From: Bacteroidales bacterium
GTDB lineage: Bacteria; Bacteroidota; Bacteroidia; Bacteroidales; UBA12077
Reading direction: 5' to 3'
Assembly: GCA_030156305.1 (NCBI GenBank)
Contig: JASGMZ010000230.1
Coordinates: forward strand, 1 to 5,151
DNA length: 5,151 bases
Numbering within the stretch: position 1 is the first letter of the stretch; each line of letters opens with the position of its first letter. The notes beneath the pieces were generated by a model. The model was not told the origin of the DNA, did no database searches, and was given only the letters and a program-made list of their open reading frames with translations. Shown here piece after piece: positions 1 through 5,151 of the stretch. The position numbers and the translations under genes were made by a program.

Positions 1-1074
1 TTTTTCAATTTGCGTAACAGCTGCAATCATATCATTGTTCCGTAAATTAATGAGTTTTACACCCTGTGTTGCCCGTCCGGTAACCCTTATATCTTTTACG
101 GCCACTCGAATAGTAATTCCGGAACGATTGATAATCATCAAATCAATCTCATCGTTTACTCCTTTAATAGCAACCATTTTTCCGGTTCTTTCGGTAATAT
201 TAAGAGTTTTTACTCCTTTTCCTCCTCTATTGGTAATTCGGTATTCTTCAATACTTGAACGTTTGCCATATCCTTTTTCGGAAACGACTAATATTTCGTT
301 ATCAGATTCTTCGACCCAAACCATACCTACTACTTCATCATCTTTTTTACTTAACGTAATTCCTCGTACTCCCGAACCGGTTCGTCCAATGGCTCTGACT
401 TTCGATTCATTAAATCGTACTGCTTTTCCTTCTTTGGTAGCAAGGATAATCTCACTTTTCCCGTCGGTTAATTTTGCTTCCAGTAAATGATCTCCTTCTT
501 TAATGGTAATAGCATTAACACCATTTACTCTTGGACGTGAATAAGCCTCAAGAAGTGTTTTTTTGACCATACCTTTTTTGGTACACATTACAATGTAATT
601 GTTCCTGATATATTCTTCATCGTCGAGGTTTTGAACATTAATAAACGCCTGAACATTATCATCGGGTTCAATATTAATTATATTTTGAATTGCTCGTCCT
701 TTAGAGCTTCGTGTACCCTCGGGAATCTGATATACTTTTAACCAGAAACATTTTCCTGCAGCCGTAAAGAAAAGCATGGTATTATGCATTGATGCAATAA
801 ACATATGCTCCAGAAAATCTTCATCCCGGGTTGTACTTCCTTTGGAGCCTACTCCTCCTCTATGCTGAGTTTTAAAATCGGTAACGGGTGTCCTTTTGAT
901 ATATCCCAGATGTGATATCGTAATAACCATATCATCATCAGCATAAAAATCTTCAGGATTAAATTCTCCTTCATCAGGGACAATTTCTGTTCTCCTTTCG
1001 TCGCCATAAGTATTTTTAACCTCAATCAGCTCGTCTTTAATGATTTGCATACGCAAATCTTCGCTATCTAAAAT
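1..1074 (-). pseudogene. gyrA: DNA gyrase subunit A, C-terminal part, out of frame with its N-terminal part; runs off left edge
   Basis: Reading the -1 frame from 1074 down to 1 gives 358 uninterrupted codons of GyrA, starting ILDSEDLRMQIIKDEL and ending DMIAAVTQIEK at the window edge. It contains the end of the coiled-coil arm, the GDERRTEI segment, and a C-terminal pinwheel that wraps DNA. Six blade motifs can be counted: QHRGGVGSKGS (GyrA-box position, 847-867), SSKGRAIQNIINI, SRPRVNGVNAITI, IGRTGSGVRGITL, ITNRGGKGVKTLNI (box-like NRGGKG, 214-231) and VTGRATQGVKLINL. Only a short C-terminal tail should lie outside the window. The sequence shows no second frameshift or stop, and its codon use matches the upstream half, so this is the same gene broken once. 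It is labelled pseudogene because the two parts are out of frame. If the lesion is a sequencing or assembly error, the gene is intact. An internal ATG at 1048-1050 could in principle restart translation. Confidence 0.85.
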
Positions 1075-1079
1075 CGATT
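1068..1079 (-). other. Frameshift/deletion junction inside gyrA
   Basis: On the minus strand the codons run AAT CGA TTT TAG. The conserved sequence continues one base back in frame as ATT TTA GAT AGC (Ile-Leu-Asp-Ser). Recalled E. coli (EYKELLDQIAELLRILGS) and B. subtilis (EEYQNLVKLIAELKDILAN) GyrA both have 11 residues between EYx and the Ile-Leu pair. Here only two bases (CG) remain. That fits a net loss of 31 bases, which explains both the frame change and the missing helix turns. The junction lies in an 8-bp palindrome, AATCGATT (1072-1079). Whether the lesion is biological or technical cannot be told from the window. Confidence 0.8.
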
Positions 1080-2405
1080 ATATTCTTCTTTAACCTTATC
1101 GCGCTCTAACCCCGTTAATTTTTGGAGCCTCATATCAAGAATAGCTTTAGCTTGAATCTCAGATAGCTCAAACTTATTCATAAGCCCTTCTTTGGCTTCA
1201 TCAGGAGTTCGTGAAGCTCTGATTAATGCAATCACTTCATCTAAATGATCCAATGCAATTAATAACCCTTCAAGTACATGAGCTTTCTTTTCGGCCTGGT
1301 CCAATTCGTATTTTGTTCGTCGGATAACGATTTCATGTCTATGACTTACAAAATTCTGAATCAGCTGCTTAAGATTAAGTGTTTTAGGCCTTCCTTTAAC
1401 TAACGCAATATTATTTACATTAAATGAAGTTTGAAGTTGTGTATATTTATATAGTTTATTTAAAACGACATTTGCTATGGCATCTTTGCGGATATCATAA
1501 ACAATACGCATTCCCGTTCGATCCGATTCATCATTGATATTAGAGATACCTTCAATTTTCTTATCATTCACTAAATCTGCAGTTTTCTTAATTAACTCTG
1601 CTTTATTTACCTGATAAGGAATTTCGGTAACAATAATTTTTTCTCTTCCATTGGAATCGGCCTCAATTTCAACTTTCGAACGGATAACAATTCTTCCTCT
1701 ACCTGTTTCAAAAGCGTCTTTTATGCCTTGATAACCATAAATTATACCGCCGGTAGGAAAATCAGGAGCTTTAATATATTGCATCAACTCCTCAATCTCT
1801 ATATCATTGTTATCAATATAGGCAATAATGGCATCAATGGTTTCTGTTAAATTATGGGGAGGCATATTTGTAGCCATTCCCACAGCGATTCCCGAGGCTC
1901 CATTAACCAATAAATTAGGAATCCTGGTAGGTAAAACGGTAGGTTCTTTTAATGTATCATCAAAATTCAATTGAAAATCTACGGTATCTTTATCTAAATC
2001 TCGTAAAATCTCTTCGGATATTTTTTGTAATCTGGCTTCGGTATATCTCATAGCCGCCGGGCTGTCTCCATCAACCGAGCCAAAATTACCCTGTCCGTCA
2101 ACCAAAGGATATCGTAAAGACCAGGGTTGAGCCATACGGACCATAGCTTCATAAACAGATGAATCTCCGTGTGGGTGATATTTACCCAGCACCTCTCCTA
2201 CAATTCTTGCTGATTTTTTATGCGATTTGTTTGAGGTTATACCAAGTTCCGACATTCCGAATAATACTCTTCGGTGTACCGGTTTAAAGCCATCCCTTAC
2301 ATCGGGCAATGCTCTTGAAACAATAACCGACATTGAATAATCAATGTAGGCCGATTTCATCTCCTCTTCGATATTTATTTTATGAATTCTTTCTTCTTCT
2401 GCCAT
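1068..2405 (-). CDS. gyrA: DNA gyrase subunit A, N-terminal part, ended early by a frameshift
   Basis: This encodes the breakage-reunion subunit of DNA gyrase (GyrA2GyrB2), which cuts and religates DNA to add negative supercoils. The 445 codons cover the winged-helix, tower and first part of the coiled-coil arm. The catalytic tyrosine is Tyr121 in AAMRYTEARL, preceded by Arg120. The quinolone-determining region is intact, with Ser82 and Glu86 in HPHGDSSVYEAMVRMAQP. ASGIAVGMATN contains the conserved intercalating isoleucine, Ile173. The ATG at 2403-2405 is the only sensible start, because an in-frame TAA lies four codons upstream (2418-2420). The leader has only a weak GAAGA. The last native residues are LTGLERDKVKEEYN. 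Two foreign codons (Arg-Phe) and TAG follow, where the family continues through the returning coiled-coil helix. The product alone would lack a complete C-gate and the whole C-terminal domain, so it is unlikely to work as gyrase. ParC is an alternative, but the C-terminal signatures favour GyrA. Confidence 0.93.
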   Translation of the reverse strand: MAEEERIHKINIEEEMKSAYIDYSMSVIVSRALPDVRDGFKPVHRRVLFGMSELGITSNKSHKKSARIVGEVLGKYHPHGDSSVYEAMVRMAQPWSLRYPLVDGQGNFGSVDGDSPAAMRYTEARLQKISEEILRDLDKDTVDFQLNFDDTLKEPTVLPTRIPNLLVNGASGIAVGMATNMPPHNLTETIDAIIAYIDNNDIEIEELMQYIKAPDFPTGGIIYGYQGIKDAFETGRGRIVIRSKVEIEADSNGREKIIVTEIPYQVNKAELIKKTADLVNDKKIEGISNINDESDRTGMRIVYDIRKDAIANVVLNKLYKYTQLQTSFNVNNIALVKGRPKTLNLKQLIQNFVSHRHEIVIRRTKYELDQAEKKAHVLEGLLIALDHLDEVIALIRASRTPDEAKEGLMNKFELSEIQAKAILDMRLQKLTGLERDKVKEEYNRF

Positions 2406-2443
2406 ATCTTCAACGTATTATTAAATTTTTCTTTAAAATCATA

Positions 2444-2475
2444 CAAAAATACTAAAATAGCCGTTTATAAACGAA
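2444..2475 (-). promoter_or_regulatory. Candidate gyrA promoter (Bacteroidota -33/-7 type)
   Basis: On the minus strand TATTTTTG (2451-2444) matches the Bacteroidota -7 consensus TAnnTTTG exactly. TTCG at 2475-2472 is an imperfect match to the TTTG/TTG -33 element, 20 bases upstream, which is a normal spacing. The -7 element ends 38 bases before the gyrA ATG, implying a leader of roughly 30 bases. In DNA this AT-rich an exact match can arise by chance, so position and orientation carry most of the weight. Confidence 0.45.
2462..2473. repeat. 12-bp perfect palindrome CGTTTATAAACG, possible operator
   Basis: CGTTTATAAACG equals its own reverse complement. It covers the upstream end of the spacer and part of the -33-like element of the candidate gyrA promoter, where a bound dimeric protein would block or modulate gyrA transcription. 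Its core GTTTATAA recurs at 2484-2491, 21 bases away, or about two helical turns on the same face. No known regulator is recognised from the sequence. By a rough hand estimate, a 12-bp palindrome could occur by chance in a gap this AT-rich about one time in three. Confidence 0.35.
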
Positions 2476-2491
2476 TATTTTAAGTTTATAA
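2463..2491. repeat. Direct repeat GTTTATAA, two copies 21 bp apart
   Basis: Identical octamers sit at 2463-2470 and 2484-2491, one inside the 12-bp palindrome and one just upstream of the candidate gyrA promoter. The 21-base offset is two DNA turns, a spacing common for paired protein binding sites. Both copies are AT-rich and short, so chance is a real alternative. Confidence 0.3.
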
Positions 2492-2504
2492 TTTATGATT
2501 TTTC

Positions 2505-2518
2505 AACAATTAATTGTT
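2505..2518. repeat. 14-bp perfect palindrome AACAATTAATTGTT, possible operator
   Basis: AACAATTAATTGTT is self-complementary across all 14 bases and lies in the middle of the gyrA-clpC gap, about 55 bases upstream of the gyrA -7 element and about 180 upstream of the clpC one. It looks like the binding site of a dimeric helix-turn-helix regulator, but no regulator family is identified. There is no loop and no following T-run in either direction that would suggest a terminator. A rough hand estimate of chance occurrence in this gap is about one in ten. Confidence 0.4.
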
Positions 2519-2695
2519 CATAACATGTGCTATAATGATAAGGGTTAACCAATATACTAAAGGATATCTGAACAAGTTATAAATTAATTTGTTTTACTAC
2601 TTAATTAACAACCCATAAAATAAAAAAAAGGGTAATGTTTAAATCTATTTGAGCAGAAATGAATGATTATTTTTTATTTTTAAAGGGTTATGTAT

Positions 2696-2703
2696 TAATT
2701 TTG
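2696..2703 (+). promoter_or_regulatory. Candidate clpC promoter -7 element
   Basis: TAATTTTG matches the Bacteroidota -7 consensus TAnnTTTG exactly and ends 39 bases before the clpC ATG, almost the same distance as the gyrA candidate from its start. No TTG is present at the expected -33 position. That stretch is a T-rich run (2667-2680), which may instead act as an AT-rich upstream contact. It is the only exact plus-strand match I found in the gap. Confidence 0.4.
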
Positions 2704-2742
2704 TTTTTTTAAGAATTAAAAAATTATTTGGAAATATAAATT

Positions 2743-5151
2743 ATGGATGCAAAATTTTCACAACGAATAAAGGATGTTTTAAGTTATAGCAAAGAAGAAG
2801 CTGTTCGGTTAGGTAATGCTTATATAGGTACTGAACATTTACTGTTAGGCATTTTACGCGAAGGCGAAGGAATTGCGATTAATTTACTGGAAAACTTAAA
2901 TATAAATCTTGTTGAACTTAAAAGATCAATTGAGCAAAGGATAAAATCGGATGAGAAATTAAAACTCTCTGATTCTGATAATATCCCTCTATTTAAATCA
3001 GCCGAAAGGGCGTTAAAGCTTGTTTATCTTGAAGCACGTTCATTCAATAGCCCTACAGTAAATACAGGGCATTTACTTTTAGCCATATTAAAAGATGAGA
3101 ATAGTGTGGTAACTCAATTTCTTGAAGAGAGAAATATTAATTATCAAACGATAAGATCAGAGATGGAATCATTTGTTCCTGAGGCAAATGCAGATTTTGA
3201 AGATGAAGAAAATGAAATTCCTTTTGGTTCAGGTAAAGGAAGTGGCCATAGCTCATCTCAACCAGGCTCAAAATCAAAATCAGAAACGCCTGTTTTGGAT
3301 AATTTCGGCATAGATTTAACCAAAGCAGCTGAAGATAATACTTTAGATCCTATCGTAGGCCGAGATAAAGAAATTGAACGCCTGGCTCAGATACTAAGCC
3401 GCAGGAAGAAAAATAACCCCGTATTGATCGGAGAACCGGGTGTTGGAAAATCGGCAATTGTTGAAGGTTTAGCTTTACGAATTGTCCAACGAAAAGTTTC
3501 CCGCGTACTTTTTGATAAACGTATAATCACTTTAGATTTAGCTTCCATTGTTGCAGGAACCAAATATCGCGGACAATTTGAGGAACGAATGAAGGCCATA
3601 TTAAACGAGCTTTCCAAATCAACCAATATTATTTTATTTATTGATGAGATTCATACCATCGTAGGTGCCGGTGGCGCCACAGGTTCGCTGGATGCTGCCA
3701 ACATGTTAAAGCCAGCCCTTGCCCGTGGTGAAATTCAATGTGTCGGAGCGACTACCCTGGATGAATATCGTCAGTATATAGAAAAAGATGGCGCCTTAGA
3801 ACGCCGTTTCCAGAAAGTGATGGTTGACCCAACTTCGGAAGAAGAAACCATTGAAATCCTGCATAATATCAAAGCAAGATATGAAGAGCACCATAACGTA
3901 AATTATACGGATGATGCTATTGAAGCCTGTGTAAAGTTAACCATGCGTTATATCAGCGACCGTCATTTACCTGATAAAGCGATTGATGCACTGGATGAAT
4001 CCGGCGCACGTGTACATATTTCGAATATTGTTGTTCCTAATCGTATTATTGAACTGGAAAAACAGATTGAAAATATACGAAATGAAAAAATAGCTGCCGT
4101 AAAAAATCAGAATTTTGAAAAAGCTGCAAGTTTTAGAGATACAGAAAAAAAATTAATCGATAATCTTGAACAAGAGAAAGACAACTGGGAGAAAGAACTC
4201 ATTAAAAACAGAGAAAAAGTTTCTGAAGAAGAAGTTGCCGAGGTTGTAGCTATGATGACCGGTGTCCCTGTACAGCGTATAGCACAAGCCGAAGGTGCGC
4301 GATTAATGAAGATGGGCGATGAAATAAAGAAAAATGTGATTGGACAGGACGAAGCGATTGGTAAAATTGTTAAATCGATTCAACGCAACCGTGCCGGACT
4401 TAAAGATCCTAATAAACCCATCGGTTCGTTTATTTTCTTAGGCCCTACTGGTGTTGGGAAAACACAATTAGCCAAAATCCTTGCCCTTTATCTGTTCGAC
4501 AGTGTGGATAACCTGATTCGTATGGATATGAGCGAATATATGGAAAAATTTTCGGTATCCAGATTAGTCGGAGCTCCCCCCGGATATATTGGTTACGAAG
4601 AAGGTGGACAATTAACGGAAAAAGTACGTAGAAAACCTTATTCTGTTGTATTACTTGACGAGATTGAAAAAGCCCATCCTGATGTTTTCCATCTATTACT
4701 ACAGGTACTGGATGAGGGGCAACTGACAGATAGCCTTGGAAGAAGAGTGGATTTCCGGAATACAATTATTATCATGACATCGAATATTGGAAGCCGTCAA
4801 ATTAAAGATTTTGGGCAGGGCGTTGGATTTTCGACCCGGGCAAAACAAGAATCGGCCAGTCAACATACAAAAAGTGTAATTCAAAATGCTTTGAAACGCT
4901 CTTTTGCACCCGAATTTTTAAACCGCCTGGATGACGTGGTTATTTTTAATTCGCTGACAAAAGAGGATATCTATAAAATTATTGATATTGAACTAAGAGG
5001 ACTTTACAAAAGAGTTGAAAACCTTGGCTATTCGGTTGAAATTAGTAAAGATGCTAAGGATTATATCACAGAAAAAGGATTTGATGTGAACTTTGGTGCA
5101 AGACCATTAAAACGTGCTATTCAGAAATATTTGGAAGACCCAATGGCTGAA
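2743..5151 (+). CDS. clpC: ATP-dependent Clp protease ATP-binding subunit ClpC, partial at right edge
   Basis: This Hsp100/AAA+ unfoldase forms a hexamer in the cytoplasm that threads substrates into ClpP. The window holds 803 codons without a stop, and only a short C-terminal end should be missing. In order: a Clp_N double repeat (about 4-66 and 80-142); an acidic, Ser/Gly-rich linker (147-182); AAA-1 with Walker A GEPGVGKS (230-237), pore Tyr275, Walker B Asp301-Glu302 and Arg354/Arg355 in LERRF; a short M-domain with a UVR-like helix (about 435-485); and AAA-2 with Walker A GPTGVGKT (567-574), pore Tyr615 in GYIGYEEGG, Walker B Asp639-Glu640, Arg728 and sensor-2 Arg787 in GARPLKR. VGF at 694-696 is the ClpP-docking loop. 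It separates ClpC from the disaggregase ClpB, and the short M-domain agrees. The ATG is fixed by an in-frame TAA at 2737-2739. GGAA (2730-2733) is a weak ribosome site. All ATPase residues are present, so the protein looks functional. Confidence 0.96.
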   Translation, partial: MDAKFSQRIKDVLSYSKEEAVRLGNAYIGTEHLLLGILREGEGIAINLLENLNINLVELKRSIEQRIKSDEKLKLSDSDNIPLFKSAERALKLVYLEARSFNSPTVNTGHLLLAILKDENSVVTQFLEERNINYQTIRSEMESFVPEANADFEDEENEIPFGSGKGSGHSSSQPGSKSKSETPVLDNFGIDLTKAAEDNTLDPIVGRDKEIERLAQILSRRKKNNPVLIGEPGVGKSAIVEGLALRIVQRKVSRVLFDKRIITLDLASIVAGTKYRGQFEERMKAILNELSKSTNIILFIDEIHTIVGAGGATGSLDAANMLKPALARGEIQCVGATTLDEYRQYIEKDGALERRFQKVMVDPTSEEETIEILHNIKARYEEHHNVNYTDDAIEACVKLTMRYISDRHLPDKAIDALDESGARVHISNIVVPNRIIELEKQIENIRNEKIAAVKNQNFEKAASFRDTEKKLIDNLEQEKDNWEKELIKNREKVSEEEVAEVVAMMTGVPVQRIAQAEGARLMKMGDEIKKNVIGQDEAIGKIVKSIQRNRAGLKDPNKPIGSFIFLGPTGVGKTQLAKILALYLFDSVDNLIRMDMSEYMEKFSVSRLVGAPPGYIGYEEGGQLTEKVRRKPYSVVLLDEIEKAHPDVFHLLLQVLDEGQLTDSLGRRVDFRNTIIIMTSNIGSRQIKDFGQGVGFSTRAKQESASQHTKSVIQNALKRSFAPEFLNRLDDVVIFNSLTKEDIYKIIDIELRGLYKRVENLGYSVEISKDAKDYITEKGFDVNFGARPLKRAIQKYLEDPMAE

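Larger units (their letters stand above)
2406..2742. promoter_or_regulatory. Divergent gyrA-clpC intergenic regulatory region
   Basis: This 337-base gap separates the two start codons and contains no convincing coding sequence. It is markedly more AT-rich than the flanking genes, with long A and T runs, especially at 2667-2683 and 2700-2724. It must contain the promoters for both divergent genes. Visible structure includes a mirrored pair of TAnnTTTG elements, two perfect palindromes (2462-2473 and 2505-2518) and a short direct repeat. I see no CIRCE element, no CtsR-type heptad repeat and no riboswitch-like structure. Confidence 0.75.

Noticed and set aside
35..490. Plus-strand open frame of 151 codons
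   Set aside because: It lies wholly antisense to the conserved gyrA C-terminal pinwheel, resembles no protein family, and has the composition expected of a reverse-strand shadow.
1065..1085. Programmed -1 ribosomal frameshift in gyrA
   Set aside because: There is no canonical X XXY YYZ slippery site, and a frameshift would still leave about 10 coiled-coil residues missing. A deletion explains both observations.
2526..2536. E. coli-like extended -10, TGTGCTATAAT
   Set aside because: It looks strong by E. coli rules but has no -35 at usable spacing, and Bacteroidota primary sigma uses TAnnTTTG rather than TATAAT. It is also over 200 bases from the clpC start.
2543..2550. 8-bp palindrome GGTTAACC
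   Set aside because: It is too short to support an operator call and is not repeated elsewhere in the gap.
2540..2690. Three AAGGGTTA/AAGGGTAA octamers (2540, 2628, 2683)
   Set aside because: Spacing is irregular (88 and 55 bases), one copy is inexact, and the octamers are short. They are not distinguishable from chance.
3387..4884. Several short minus-strand open frames (3387-3626, 4445-4765, 4699-4884)
   Set aside because: All are antisense to highly conserved clpC AAA domains and have no recognisable protein features.
2743..5151. ClpB identity for the plus-strand ATPase
   Set aside because: The M-domain is short and UVR-like rather than the long ClpB coiled coil, and the VGF ClpP-docking tripeptide is present.

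Overview
The window comes from a low-GC member of the Bacteroidota. The call rests on the GyrA C-terminal signatures (QHRGGVGSKGS after GYIKRTP, then YRITNRGGKGVKT), on a ClpC with the VLDNFG linker-to-AAA junction and NTGHLLLAIL in its second N-repeat, and on TAnnTTTG-type promoter elements without strong Shine-Dalgarno sites. The order cannot be resolved from sequence reading alone.

Layout: two large housekeeping genes point away from each other across a 337-base AT-rich gap. On the left, on the minus strand, is gyrA (DNA gyrase subunit A). It starts at 2405 and runs off the left edge. On the right, on the plus strand, is clpC (Clp/Hsp100 ATPase partner of ClpP). It starts at 2743 and runs off the right edge after 803 codons. 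From memory of Bacteroidota genomes, gyrA next to and divergent from clpC is a familiar arrangement. The gap holds a mirrored pair of TAnnTTTG promoter elements, each 38-39 bases from its start codon, and two perfect palindromes of 12 and 14 bp.

The main anomaly is in gyrA. The first 443 codons are a textbook N-terminal domain. The frame then stops at a TAG (1068-1070), and the rest of the protein resumes in the -1 frame with about 11 residues of the coiled-coil arm missing. The simplest reading is one net deletion of about 31 bases. Everything on both sides is well conserved, including all six C-terminal pinwheel blades, so the lesion is recent or an assembly or sequencing artefact. gyrA is normally essential.

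Functionally the two genes are independent. Gyrase introduces negative supercoils ahead of replication and transcription. ClpC unfolds proteins and feeds them to the ClpP protease. They share only the regulatory gap. I see no mobile element, CRISPR array, RNA gene, terminator or novel defence-like system.
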